A DNA stretch of 64,000 nucleotides from a virus. The position numbers and the translations under genes were made by a program. Each line of letters starts with the position of its first letter. Position 1 is the stretch's first letter. The DNA lies in IMG/VR virus record IMGVR_UViG_3300046665_000548, positions 434,001 to 498,000 of that record; one strand, given 5' to 3'. Shown one piece after another: positions 22,677-30,824 of this stretch. The notes beneath the pieces were generated by a model. The model was not told where the DNA came from and did no database searches. It saw only the letters and a list, made by a program, of their open reading frames with translations.

Positions 22677-23383
22677 CCGATGGCCGAGAGAATTCCAACA
22701 CCCAGGAACAGTGCGGGATTGGCGATCATTGCGATTGCCAGACCAACGCAAGCGAGTGCGATCAGGAAGAAGAACAAGACGGACAGGGTGAGATTCAGTA
22801 TGGAGAAGGTCACGACAAGCTGACCATTCTTGATCTCAACTTGCTTGAGCGAAGACTTGATCACCCAGGCCCATTTCATTTCGTCCTTGATCTTGAATAC
22901 TGGTATCTCCTGCAAGGTCGAAATCGCGATGGTCTGCGAGTAACTGATCAGCCATGTCTCGAAACGTTGAGCGAACACTGCTGTCTGTGTGCCAATGGCT
23001 GAGCCAATCACATCGGATGGCTTCTGCCCCTTCCAGTCGATCTGCTCGACGGTTACCGCGTCTGGTTCAAAGAAGAATTCGGCCGTGTTGCGGTTGTATC
23101 GGGGGCGGCCGATGGCACTCACCACGGCATGCATGTTGCCGGTTTTATTCCCCTCGACATCGATAAGGACCTTGACGGCCTGATCGGTCAATTCGACTTT
23201 GGCTGAAGTGACTTTGAACCGATTGAACGCAACTGGCTTCGGCAGCTTTTCATTCACCTTCTGCTGGATGTACTCCTGCGAGAATGTCTTCGTTTGCTCG
23301 ATGCTCAGAAAATGCACCAGCATGATGCCGGAGATAATCAGCGCCGGTAGAACGGCAATCCATACTTTCAATCGGTTAGTCAT
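22673..23383 (-). CDS. DUF1439-like membrane protein (236 aa)
   Basis: An N-terminal membrane anchor (about 7-25) is followed by a domain like DUF1439/YceB: 'FSQEYIQQKVNEKLPKPVAF', 'KVELTDQAVKVLIDVEG', 'FEPDAVTVEQIDWKG'. The bacterial family is periplasmic lipoproteins of unknown role. Here two extra membrane segments lie at the C-terminus (about 195-236, very hydrophobic), which the family normally lacks. Topology probably places the domain in the periplasm. Confidence 0.65.
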   Translation of the reverse strand: MTNRLKVWIAVLPALIISGIMLVHFLSIEQTKTFSQEYIQQKVNEKLPKPVAFNRFKVTSAKVELTDQAVKVLIDVEGNKTGNMHAVVSAIGRPRYNRNTAEFFFEPDAVTVEQIDWKGQKPSDVIGSAIGTQTAVFAQRFETWLISYSQTIAISTLQEIPVFKIKDEMKWAWVIKSSLKQVEIKNGQLVVTFSILNLTLSVLFFFLIALACVGLAIAMIANPALFLGVGILSAIG

Positions 23384-23384
23384 G

Positions 23385-23687
23385 TTAACTCCATCTGATC
23401 TTAAATTCTAAAGCTTCAGTCTCGTCCTTGACGCCGAACGCAAATAACTCCCATGTCTGTATTCGGCTGATCTTGTAGACGGGCGAAATATCAATTCCTT
23501 TTTTCTCGCACCAGTCTTCAAATTCTTCGAATTCGGGAAGGGTCGTGTTCCAATACATGTTCACGACCCAATAGTCTTTACCGCGAACATGAATTGGTGA
23601 GATATCCGTAACTTCGTGTGTTTTTCTCGACATCAGAAAACCCATAATGAAATGGGTCACTGTAAGATGCAGAGGTGCCAGCTTCAA
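23385..23687 (-). CDS. Small 'FKL'-motif paralogue (up to 100 aa)
   Basis: Ends 'TWELFAFGVKDETEALEFKIRWS', a textbook copy of the motif. The TTG at 23687 overlaps the upstream stop as TTGA with GGAAT upstream; ATG codons at 23645 and 23633 (MSRKTHEV) are alternatives. The middle has 'YWVVNMYWNTTLPEFEEFED'. Function unknown. Confidence 0.6.
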   Translation of the reverse strand: MKLAPLHLTVTHFIMGFLMSRKTHEVTDISPIHVRGKDYWVVNMYWNTTLPEFEEFEDWCEKKGIDISPVYKISRIQTWELFAFGVKDETEALEFKIRWS

Positions 23688-24301
23688 CTAATTCCGAACC
23701 TCATAAAAAACGCTCCAGCTTCTTGCTTCTTTCGCATTTCAAGAAACTTGAGATCGTTAATCCCACCTGCGAACTTGTTCTCGTTATTAGAATACTCCAG
23801 CCAAGCCGACTGAACGTTCACCATGCCCACCGGATTTAAGCGATGGTAGTAAACGTCTTCGCGAAGCGGTAAAACCAATTCGAGTAATGTTTTTGCCCGT
23901 GCGAACGCCTCGGGATCACCCCAAAGACGAACCTCGGCAGGGTTGCCATATCGGCTTTGAAACGTGCTTCTCCCCTGGCCATTGTCCTCGACTTCGATGC
24001 GACGAACATACGGATTCCACCGGAAGCTGACTCCCCAATCGTTCGCGCTCAGTTCAAAGAACTCGTTGTTGGGTTTGTGCATGGTGAACGAAGTATCGAT
24101 GATTTCGAAGCACAACTCGAAACCGCATGCATCCAAGAACCATGCCGCGCCGAAGATATTCTTAGGCTGGAAGTCTAGAATGCCCGTCACATACGCCGGA
24201 TTGGTTCGCGTCGAGATACCCATGTCCACACTATTTTCGTGATAGCGTACATGGTCACAAACGCGCAGTACCCAGTCGAAATTGATTTGAATGGGCTCCA
24301 T
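23684..24301 (-). CDS. Unknown protein (205 aa)
   Basis: Starts MEPIQINFDWVLRVCDHVRY at 24301, just after the stop of the upstream gene. Beta-rich with many aromatic residues and 'GMVNVQSAWLEYSNNENKF' near the C-terminus. It may be an enlarged relative of the small paralogues in style, but the C-terminal motif is absent. Not recognised. Confidence 0.5.
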   Translation of the reverse strand: MEPIQINFDWVLRVCDHVRYHENSVDMGISTRTNPAYVTGILDFQPKNIFGAAWFLDACGFELCFEIIDTSFTMHKPNNEFFELSANDWGVSFRWNPYVRRIEVEDNGQGRSTFQSRYGNPAEVRLWGDPEAFARAKTLLELVLPLREDVYYHRLNPVGMVNVQSAWLEYSNNENKFAGGINDLKFLEMRKKQEAGAFFMRFGIS

Positions 24302-24302
24302 T

Positions 24303-24509
24303 TTATTGGATGACGATTTCAGGACGACGCTGCGCGCCGCGAACTGCATCCTCGGCCACACGCCGCCGCTCAGCGCGATAAGCAACGGAAGCTTCATGCG
24401 CGGCCTTGTGCTTGATCTCCCGTGCCTCGCGATGCATCATTGCGATCTTATGCAGAATAGTCCAGACGACCAGAACGACCGCCAGAGCTAAGATCAGATA
24501 ACCGGCCAT
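24303..24509 (-). CDS. Small single-TM protein (68 aa)
   Basis: ATG 24509 with GGAG upstream. Residues about 3-24 ('GYLILALAVVLVVWTILHKIAM') form one membrane segment; the remainder is a basic, Arg/Ala-rich cytosolic helix. A longer in-frame reading upstream lacks a ribosome site. Confidence 0.6.
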   Translation of the reverse strand: MAGYLILALAVVLVVWTILHKIAMMHREAREIKHKAAHEASVAYRAERRRVAEDAVRGAQRRPEIVIQ

Positions 24510-24511
24510 TG

Positions 24512-24907
24512 TTACTCCAAGATTTCCTTGAGATCGCGCTCGGTCATGTTGAGACCGTCGAGGATCGCCTTTTTCTTGCGCAGACGCTCGGCTTCGGCCG
24601 CCTCTGCCGTTTCTCGCTTGCGGTCCTCCGCCTGATGCTCTTCCCACCAGTTGGCGAGATCACGAGCGGTCGCGTCATGTGCGTTATACACGATGGCATC
24701 CCGCTTCTCCGGCGTCAGCGAGCGAAGCAGCTTGCACAGTCCGGTGATGGATTCGCCATTGCTGGCGTATTCGTTGACGGCTTCGCTGGCCACCCACTTA
24801 GGGACAGGCGCACCAAGCTGGGTGAGAACATAGGCCAAGAGGCCAGCAGCCCGCTTAAGCTCGCGCTCGCGGAGGTTCGGCTCCATATAGTCAGAACGGC
24901 AAGGCAT
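24512..24907 (-). CDS. Conserved phage protein, 'MPCRSDYMEP' family (131 aa)
   Basis: Starts MPCRSDYMEPNLRERELKRAAGLLAYVL, a family common in phages of diverse hosts, including the 'ASEAVNEYASNG...LCKLLRSLTPEKRD' part. The C-terminal third is a charged helix with 'NWWEEHQAEDRKRE'. Function unknown. Confidence 0.75.
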   Translation of the reverse strand: MPCRSDYMEPNLRERELKRAAGLLAYVLTQLGAPVPKWVASEAVNEYASNGESITGLCKLLRSLTPEKRDAIVYNAHDATARDLANWWEEHQAEDRKRETAEAAEAERLRKKKAILDGLNMTERDLKEILE

Positions 24908-24933
24908 GGTCGATTCCTTTATTTTGTGATGAA

Positions 24934-25248
24934 TTACTTGGATACGCTGTCGAGAACTTGCAGCATGGCGTTGAACACTGCTGGATCGAACTTTTCGACT
25001 TCCTCGATCAGCACCACCTGGGGCGATTTCCGCTGCAATGCTTCGGTAAGCAAGCCGCCCTTCTCGAAGCCGACGTACCCGGCCGGTGCGCCGATCAGCT
25101 TATTCACGGATGCCGCGTCCGAATATTCGGACCCATTGAGGCGGACCAGCGCGGTATCGTCATCGAACAGATATTCGTGTGTTTCCTTGCCGAGCAACGT
25201 CTTGCCAACGCGGCTCGGCCCGTTCAGGAACGTGATCATCGTGGACAC
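24934..25248 (-). CDS. Truncated ClpA/ClpB-type AAA+ module (104 aa, GTG start)
   Basis: Contains a Walker A 'GPSRVGKT' (10-17), a GYVG pore loop ('APAGYVGFEKGG', 54-65) and a Walker B-like 'VVLIEEVEK' (78-86), lined up as in the second ATPase domain of ClpB. It stops before sensor 1, the arginine finger and sensor 2, so it is only the front half of a AAA+ domain. Walker B has Glu-Glu instead of Asp-Glu. GTG 25248 shares one base with the upstream stop (TAGTG) and has GGAGG. It may act as a decoy or subunit modifier of host Clp machinery, which is a guess. Confidence 0.7.
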   Translation of the reverse strand: MSTMITFLNGPSRVGKTLLGKETHEYLFDDDTALVRLNGSEYSDAASVNKLIGAPAGYVGFEKGGLLTEALQRKSPQVVLIEEVEKFDPAVFNAMLQVLDSVSK

Positions 25249-26660
25249 TATGCAACCTCCGCTGCGATGAACGACTTCTTGGCCTTGGTCGAGCCCCAGG
25301 CCAGCCCGTAGTTGGCGGCACAGGTTGAGCCGTAACCAACCTCGATAGAACGGGCGTCCTTGAGAGGCTTGCGGCAGAACGCGCAGTTGCCAGTCTTGCG
25401 CCCGTATTCGGTAGCGACCTTGACCGGATCGGCCGAGAGCGCCAGCAGGGTATCGTTGAGGCCAACCGGAGCAATCCGGGTGCCGTTGAACGAACCGTCC
25501 AGACCGATGCGACCGAACCACTGATTGTCGGGATACTTGCCCAAATCGGTGACATTGATTGAACCCGGAACCTTGGCCTTCGAACCAGCGACCGTCAGCT
25601 TGATCTCAACCTCATTGCCACGGTCGTTCTGCGTCAGCAGCACGATGGCCGGGTTGCGGAGCTTCGACTTGGCGGTATCGAAGAGTGCGACGATGCCCTT
25701 CATGTCCACGTTGATCGCAGCCGGGCGCGGCGTCGAGCGCTCGATCTGGCGCAGGTAGCAGAAGATGATCGAAGCAGCGATGCCGCCATGACGGGTCTCG
25801 ATCATTTCGCTGTTCGCGATGACCGACACGTTGTGCATGTAGTCGGACAGGTTCGACTTCTCGCATTCAGCCCGGATGAAATCCAGAGCCGCAGCCGCGA
25901 TCTCGCGATCTGCCTCGGTCACCTGAGGCTCGAATTCCTTGTGCGACGGAAACATCGAATGGAACGCGTCTTCGCGAGTGCTGGTCAGATAGACGCCGCG
26001 CTCTTCCGCCTCACGGACGGCCTTCATCGACACGTAGCCCTTCTGCTCACGAACCGAGCGAGCGGCGTGGCTCAGGAACTCTTCCAGATCGATGTAGCGG
26101 CGGTCATTCATGCCGCCGAAGCTCTCATCGAGTTCTTCGAAGCCGCGACCGGTCTCGGTGGCGTAGCTCAGAAGCTCAGCGAAGGCTGCAATCTTCGAAA
26201 CGTCGTGACCGAAGAAATCCACCAGACAGGACGAACCGACCTGCTGAAAATTGCCGGTCGCGTCCTCGCACACCACGAAGGTATCACGGCGCTGGCGACG
26301 CACCTTGCAGTGGTCGCAGTTCGGTTCGCAGTTGCGGTAGCGCTCCGGCAGCTTGACGCCAGAGTTGGGAACCGTGCGGATCAAGGTACCGGCTTCCTGG
26401 GAATGATCGAGGCGGGCGACGAAGGTCCAGCCGTCCACGCGGGGAACCTCGGCGGTCAGCATGACCTGAATGACCTTGTAATCGCGGCCCTTCGAGTCCT
26501 TCTGGTAATCGTAACCGAACACGAACGGCTTGATCTCCTGACCGATCAGCTTCACCGACTTACGGGAAAGCTTCTCGATCTTGGCCGAGAACTTGGCCCA
26601 ATTTGCCTCCGGAATATTGAAGGTGGTGCGGCTCTCTGCGGTGTCGGTGATCTGCGTCAT
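25248..26660 (-). CDS. Unknown protein with two Cys knuckles (470 aa)
   Basis: Found in phages and plasmids, function unknown to me. Two probable zinc sites: 'CEPNCDHCKVRRQRRDTFVV' (about 111-130) and 'NCAFCRKPLKDARSIEVGYG' followed by 'STC' near the C-terminus (DUF6011-like). The middle is helical. Both Cys knuckles are followed by basic residues, so nucleic-acid binding is plausible. Driven by the promoter at 26687-26714. Confidence 0.6.
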   Translation of the reverse strand: MTQITDTAESRTTFNIPEANWAKFSAKIEKLSRKSVKLIGQEIKPFVFGYDYQKDSKGRDYKVIQVMLTAEVPRVDGWTFVARLDHSQEAGTLIRTVPNSGVKLPERYRNCEPNCDHCKVRRQRRDTFVVCEDATGNFQQVGSSCLVDFFGHDVSKIAAFAELLSYATETGRGFEELDESFGGMNDRRYIDLEEFLSHAARSVREQKGYVSMKAVREAEERGVYLTSTREDAFHSMFPSHKEFEPQVTEADREIAAAALDFIRAECEKSNLSDYMHNVSVIANSEMIETRHGGIAASIIFCYLRQIERSTPRPAAINVDMKGIVALFDTAKSKLRNPAIVLLTQNDRGNEVEIKLTVAGSKAKVPGSINVTDLGKYPDNQWFGRIGLDGSFNGTRIAPVGLNDTLLALSADPVKVATEYGRKTGNCAFCRKPLKDARSIEVGYGSTCAANYGLAWGSTKAKKSFIAAEVA

Positions 26661-26686
26661 GAATCGCTCCTGTCGCTGTGATCCTC

Positions 26687-26714
26687 AGAATAACAGAATT
26701 TGATGTTTCGTCAA
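26687..26714 (-). promoter_or_regulatory. Early promoter, 16-nt spacer, extended -10
   Basis: Minus strand: TTGACG (26714-26709), 16-nt spacer ending TGT, TATTCT (26692-26687), ahead of the gene starting at 26660. Confidence 0.75.
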
Positions 26715-26739
26715 GCGTTTTTCAGTACAGGCATTAAAG

Positions 26740-26747
26740 CCTAAATA
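26740..26747 (+). promoter_or_regulatory. Late-type promoter box (CCTAAATA), leaderless
   Basis: TAAATA ends 5 nt before the ATG at 26753. Variant of the T4 late box. Confidence 0.5.
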
Positions 26748-26752
26748 GAGCC

Positions 26753-27358
26753 ATGTACGAAAAAGTTCACGCCTACTTTCAAGATGATGCCGAGCCGGTG
26801 CTCAATGAGATGCACTACAAGGACATCATGGGGGAAATTCTACCCAACAACGTGGCGGGGCAGCCATTAAACAAGCTCCCGTTCCGTGACTGGGCTCCGT
26901 TGATCCCCTTTGTAAAGTACCAAGGCTACAAACAAAACGTCATGAAGTTTTTTGTCCCCAACAAGTTCAATGGTTGGGAGACGTATATCATGTTCGATGA
27001 ATGGACCGAACAGATGCAGGACGCAAACTTGAAAGCTCCTGAGGTGGCTCGCCTTCTCCTATGGGGTGGCAACCTTCGTCTGCATTGCGGCTGCCCAAGT
27101 TTCTCTTTCTGGGGCTTCGAGTACATCTGCACGCAACTTGATGCTGCGATCATTCCTGAGGTTCGTTATCCTCATATTCGCAATCCTGAATTGAAGGGCA
27201 TTTGCTGCAAACATTTGATTCGCACGCTCAAGGTTCTTCCGTTCCATCTTGGCAGCATGGCGTCAGCGATTGTTGAGCAGCGCCGGGCTCTCGGTATTCA
27301 TGGCGCTCAGGCGCAAGACCCGGCGCAATCTGGGCAAGACCAACCCCACGATCATTGA
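26753..27358 (+). CDS. SWIM-like zinc protein (201 aa)
   Basis: The segment 'LRLHCGCPSFSFWGFEYI' with later 'GICCKHLIRTLKVLPFHL' gives the Cys-x-Cys...Cys-x-His order of a SWIM zinc finger (about residues 109-155). SWIM domains bind DNA or protein. The remainder is not recognised; the C-terminus is Gln/Ala-rich. The start codon lies 5 nt after a late-type box, with no ribosome site, so it may be translated leaderless. Likely late. Confidence 0.55.
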   Translation: MYEKVHAYFQDDAEPVLNEMHYKDIMGEILPNNVAGQPLNKLPFRDWAPLIPFVKYQGYKQNVMKFFVPNKFNGWETYIMFDEWTEQMQDANLKAPEVARLLLWGGNLRLHCGCPSFSFWGFEYICTQLDAAIIPEVRYPHIRNPELKGICCKHLIRTLKVLPFHLGSMASAIVEQRRALGIHGAQAQDPAQSGQDQPHDH

Positions 27359-27366
27359 GGCTGAAC

Positions 27367-28125
27367 ATGACGTTCGAACGCGCGATCCGAGAACTCCTGT
27401 CCGAAAACGATAAAGGTGCGGAAGCCCTGTTCCGAGCTTACCTCAAAGAAGAGGGAACTCGAATTGCATCCATGCTTGCGGAAGACGATGACTACAGTGG
27501 CGGTGACAGTAGCGGTGACACCTCATCAGTAAGCGACACGGGAGGCACGGATACGGCCACTTATGCGGATGCGGGCGACACCACCGCGACGACCGAGCCG
27601 TCTCAGCCTTCAGAACCCGCTACGAGCCCGTCTGAGCCCGCTCCAAGCGTTAGCGAGCCCAGCACTGCGCCGAGCGCATCTAACGCGTCCACGGCCCCCA
27701 CAGACACCGCTGCGTCCGCGCCAGCGCCTTCCGCCCCGGCCCAATCAGCGCCCGCATCGACACCTTCGAGCAGCAGTGCTCCTAACTTTGGATCGATGAT
27801 CTCTAGCCTTGGATCAGGTAGCAATCCGATTGGCGGCGCGATCTCCAGTATCGCATCTCAAATTCCTGGCGGTATCGGTAATGCAATCGGCAGCATTGCC
27901 GGTGGAGGAGGCAATCCTATGAGTGCCATTTCCAGCATGATTCCTGGCGGCGCTGGTGGTATCAGTAACGCAATCGGCGGCATTGCTGGCGGAAACCCGA
28001 TGGGCGCAGTTTCGAATATCGCCTCTCAGATTCCCGGAGTAGGTGGCCTCGTGAACAACATCGCTCAGGGCAACATTGGCGGCATGGTCCAGCAGGGACT
28101 AGACTTGGCTAAGCGTCGCCGTTAA
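27367..28125 (+). CDS. Low-complexity protein with Ser/Thr/Pro/Ala linker and Gly repeats (252 aa)
   Basis: N-terminal helical domain (1-40; MTFERAIRELLSENDKGAEALF). Residues about 45-145 are an extended S/T/P/A-rich linker. Residues about 145-235 hold imperfect repeats of 'ISSIASQIPGGIGNAIGSIAG' type. The layout resembles secreted or virion-exposed proteins, or membrane-active peptides. Not recognised. GAGG precedes ATG 27367. Follows the SWIM-like gene in the same late-looking unit. Confidence 0.6.
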   Translation: MTFERAIRELLSENDKGAEALFRAYLKEEGTRIASMLAEDDDYSGGDSSGDTSSVSDTGGTDTATYADAGDTTATTEPSQPSEPATSPSEPAPSVSEPSTAPSASNASTAPTDTAASAPAPSAPAQSAPASTPSSSSAPNFGSMISSLGSGSNPIGGAISSIASQIPGGIGNAIGSIAGGGGNPMSAISSMIPGGAGGISNAIGGIAGGNPMGAVSNIASQIPGVGGLVNNIAQGNIGGMVQQGLDLAKRRR

Positions 28126-28820
28126 ACGGCTCTTGCTTTCCACTTAGCCACTTCTACGTCGTAGTGCTCACGCCAAGTTTCCAACTTTGGAAACCACTTG
28201 TTCAAATCTTGTGAGTTCGTTTCAGCTAGATATCGCTGATAGTCGGTGTGGTACTCAACTGGAAGATCACCCGGATAATTGTCCGGGAGCAAGTCCAACA
28301 CAAAGTGATAACGTAGATTCTTTCCGCCATGCGTGACGGAATGTACTTTCATGTTGTTAATTTCGGCCAGCGTACCTACCGGCATGTGAGCGGTGTGCTC
28401 ATCCGTGAAATGCATGAGCACTTCGGGTTCCGTGACTAGCGGCAAGTGAAGACGATGGCATTCCGTGTAGATCGGATGGATGCCGTCGAAATGAGCCTTG
28501 ATGTCCAAATCGGGATAGAGCCGCGTAAGCATCGCTCGAACGAGTTTGCCCGGCACAAGCGTGCGAATTTGCTCTAATGTATCGAGCGCGAGACGGCCGA
28601 AATTGCTTTCTTCCCAACGCGCACGCTTATCGTAGACGGAGAATTTATCGTACAGGAATGGCGACCACATAAAGTGGAGAGATTCGGTGTGCTGAAAGTT
28701 GCTGAGTCGTTTGCGTCGCCAGTCACTGGCCCAAACCTCATCAGGAACCTCGGAGACGGCCTTTGCGATCTCCGTCACATCGATCTTGCCGAACTCTCTA
28801 ACCCATCCATCAAACCACAT
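28122..28820 (-). CDS. Aspartyl/asparaginyl beta-hydroxylase-like 2OG oxygenase (232 aa)
   Basis: 'IKAHFDGIHPIYTECHRLHL' (about 107-126) carries His-x-Asp and the family's 'R-L-H-x-P-L' strand, followed by the distal His and 2OG-binding Arg in 'MKVHSVTHGGKNLRYHFVLD'. These are the iron and cosubstrate ligands of Asp/Asn beta-hydroxylases. Substrate unknown; phage copies may modify virion or host proteins. Has GGAGG and a late-type box (28844-28851), so late expression is likely. Second of three oxygenases. Confidence 0.78.
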   Translation of the reverse strand: MWFDGWVREFGKIDVTEIAKAVSEVPDEVWASDWRRKRLSNFQHTESLHFMWSPFLYDKFSVYDKRARWEESNFGRLALDTLEQIRTLVPGKLVRAMLTRLYPDLDIKAHFDGIHPIYTECHRLHLPLVTEPEVLMHFTDEHTAHMPVGTLAEINNMKVHSVTHGGKNLRYHFVLDLLPDNYPGDLPVEYHTDYQRYLAETNSQDLNKWFPKLETWREHYDVEVAKWKARAV

Positions 28821-28843
28821 AACCGGCCTCCATTAACACCGGT

Positions 28844-28851
28844 TATTTATC
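28844..28851 (-). promoter_or_regulatory. T4-type late promoter box (GATAAATA)
   Basis: 24 nt ahead of the oxygenase start at 28820, which has its own GGAGG. Confidence 0.6.
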
Positions 28852-28852
28852 G

Positions 28853-29314
28853 TCATCCGGCTCTCATTGCCTCGAACAGCCCGACGTGAGCGATCTCGGT
28901 GATCTGTCCAGGTTTATGCGCCTGGATATCCTCGACATGTCGCTCAAGAACCTTGATCCGTTCAACGGGAAAGCTCCATCCCACGGAATTGACCGTCGTG
29001 AGGTCAGCGATTTCTTCTCGGCATGCGTTGAGCGCATGATCACGGACTTGATCGGGAATGGTCGCGCCAGTTGCCAAATAGGCAGCGGCGATCACCAACC
29101 ACTCTTCGGTGCTCCAGGGAACAGTTTTCCCTCGCAGTACCTTACCCGCGATGATCTTAGTTTCGCTCGCTTCCAAGCGCGAACGCACCTTTCGCGTCTC
29201 CGAAGGGTTGAAGTCAAGCGGATACAAATCATTGACACCAATCAGTCCTTCGATGTCGATGATCGTATCCATCGCACCATCGCTACCGAGGATATCAGGC
29301 GACCACGTTCCCAT
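28853..29314 (-). CDS. DUF4259-like protein (153 aa)
   Basis: Starts MGTWSPDILGSDGAMDTIIDIEGLIG, matching the 'MGTW...DxAxD' opening of DUF4259. The rest is helical with 'EEWLVIAAAYLATGATIPDQ'. Function unknown. A late box (28844-28851) lies just beyond its stop. Confidence 0.6.
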   Translation of the reverse strand: MGTWSPDILGSDGAMDTIIDIEGLIGVNDLYPLDFNPSETRKVRSRLEASETKIIAGKVLRGKTVPWSTEEWLVIAAAYLATGATIPDQVRDHALNACREEIADLTTVNSVGWSFPVERIKVLERHVEDIQAHKPGQITEIAHVGLFEAMRAG

Positions 29315-29585
29315 GTTTCTTCCCCAGTTTGATGTGAAATTCGGAGATCATTCTATCCACCACGTCTGGCACATTTGGGCCGTTATGGCAAACCTCGGCG
29401 GCATGATCATCATCGTCATCGGTAATCGTGAATGAGACCACGCCGTTGACCAGTTCTTCACACTCGAACCAGTATCCGGCGTTGATGATATCATTGGCCA
29501 TCTGCTCGATCTCGGCCGGGCGGGAGATAGTTACAGGTTTCTTGCGCCCATCGGGGCGTAAGTATTGGGTAAACGGAATAGGCAT
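29295..29585 (-). CDS. Unknown acidic protein (96 aa)
   Basis: Overlaps the next gene by 20 nt. Contains 'FECEELVNGVVSFTITDDDDD', a beta strand followed by an acidic run, and one Cys-His pair ('VCHNG'). Not recognised. Confidence 0.5.
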   Translation of the reverse strand: MPIPFTQYLRPDGRKKPVTISRPAEIEQMANDIINAGYWFECEELVNGVVSFTITDDDDDHAAEVCHNGPNVPDVVDRMISEFHIKLGKKHGNVVA

Positions 29586-29954
29586 TCAGGTGGCTCTCAG
29601 CAGGGTAACGGTCAATCCTTGATCGGGATTAGCTTCGCGGCGCTTCTCAAATCCCTTATCGGAAAGCTTGTTGCACACCCGGTGGAAAAAGTCTCCCCAA
29701 TACTTGCGCTGATCATCCGGCAACGCAGCAACCGGCAGCAAAATGGACGAGAGAGGCGCAGCGCCGTTCTTTCCGATGACCTTGCAGGTCCAATCCGGCG
29801 CACCCTTCAAAGTAAATTCGTAATCGCCCTCCTGGATGATCACGCCGTCCAGATAGTCCTCGGTCGGAGCGAAAGACGGCCCTACTGGAATCCACAGGTC
29901 AAACATGTGAGCATTATATGCGTCACCATCGAACAGTTGCGCTTCCATACTCAT
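29586..29954 (-). CDS. Unknown protein (122 aa)
   Basis: Alpha/beta mixture with 'LWIPVGPSFAPTEDYLDGVII' and 'KYWGDFFHRVCNKLSDKGF'. Ends directly before the next gene. Not recognised. Confidence 0.5.
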   Translation of the reverse strand: MSMEAQLFDGDAYNAHMFDLWIPVGPSFAPTEDYLDGVIIQEGDYEFTLKGAPDWTCKVIGKNGAAPLSSILLPVAALPDDQRKYWGDFFHRVCNKLSDKGFEKRREANPDQGLTVTLLRAT

Positions 29955-29957
29955 GCA

Positions 29958-30140
29958 TCACCAACCCAATGATTTGGAAATCTCCGGCGAAAAACCGCCG
30001 AGATCATCAAAGAACCGTTTCTTGAAGTAGGAACCGGCATCGCCCGACAGCAGGGGATGGCCCGAGTCGGCAAAGCGCCACAGCTTGGCCATGCCGTAGC
30101 GATCCATGCCGTCGATTTGCGCTTTCTGTTCCGGCGTCAT
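29958..30140 (-). CDS. Conserved small phage protein (60 aa)
   Basis: From ATG 30140 (overlapping the upstream stop, ATGA): MTPEQKAQIDGMDRYGMAKLWRF, 'DAGSYFKKRFFDDLGGFSPE', 'ISKSLGW'. I recognise this pattern from many phage genomes; function unknown. The longer in-frame reading upstream is not supported. Confidence 0.65.
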   Translation of the reverse strand: MTPEQKAQIDGMDRYGMAKLWRFADSGHPLLSGDAGSYFKKRFFDDLGGFSPEISKSLGW

Positions 30141-30769
30141 CACGCCACTGCCTCCAGCGTGGCGAGCAGGTCGCGCGTGATCCGGACGCGGCAATTGTCC
30201 GGACGGCGAAACACGATCCGCTGGCCCTTGCGCTCGATCAGCGTCAGGGTGTCGGTTTCGCTGCCGTCATTCCATCGGACCATGTGGGGAAGCTTGTAGG
30301 TCACGCCCACGGTCAGAGTCTTGCGGCCCTCCGCCCTCTTGCGGCTAGCCGCGCGCCAATCACGCGCTGAAAGCGTGGGGTGATAGAAAAATTCTTCCTT
30401 GGGATGGGCGGCGCGCTTGGCCTCGGCCTCGGCAATGGCCTCCGGCTTGAACGGCGATAGCATGTCGAGCAGCTTGAGCGGGCACTTGGCCTCGACAGGA
30501 CCCGAGAACTCGCTCATGTCCTTGTAGCCCCAGTTGTAATCGTCGCCGCGAACCCACTTGGTGAGCAGCACCAAGCACAGGCGAACGTTGCCGTTTTCAT
30601 CCGGAACCAGGGAGGTCTCTTCATGGGCAGGGATTTGGATAACGACATGCGTCACGCCGAGCGACGACGACACCGCGACGATCTTTTTGGAATACTCCGC
30701 GCCAAACTGGCGCTCGATCCAGGAGCATTCGGTGTAGCCCTTCGGCCGATGCATGAAAAGCCAACCCAT
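30140..30769 (-). CDS. Conserved phage protein, 'MGWLFMHRP' family (209 aa)
   Basis: DUF6927-like: starts MGWLFMHRPKGYTECSWIERQF and contains 'LVLLTKWVRGDDYNWGYKDM'. This family is common in phages of alphaproteobacteria and their hosts. ATG 30769 has AGGAGAC. Behind a strong early promoter at 30795-30822. Function unknown. Confidence 0.7.
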   Translation of the reverse strand: MGWLFMHRPKGYTECSWIERQFGAEYSKKIVAVSSSLGVTHVVIQIPAHEETSLVPDENGNVRLCLVLLTKWVRGDDYNWGYKDMSEFSGPVEAKCPLKLLDMLSPFKPEAIAEAEAKRAAHPKEEFFYHPTLSARDWRAASRKRAEGRKTLTVGVTYKLPHMVRWNDGSETDTLTLIERKGQRIVFRRPDNCRVRITRDLLATLEAVA

Positions 30770-30794
30770 CGCGTGCGTCTCCTGTTGTCGATTC

Positions 30795-30822
30795 AATCTA
30801 CCACGAAAATGGTGAACGTCAA
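30795..30822 (-). promoter_or_regulatory. Early promoter, 16-nt spacer, extended -10
   Basis: Minus strand: TTGACG (30822-30817), 16-nt spacer ending TGG, TAGATT (30800-30795), the consensus form. Confidence 0.8.
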
Positions 30823-30824
30823 GC

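Noticed and set aside
25788-26681. 297-codon plus-strand frame opposite the two-knuckle protein
   Set aside because: No start signals; the minus gene has a promoter, Cys motifs and normal start.
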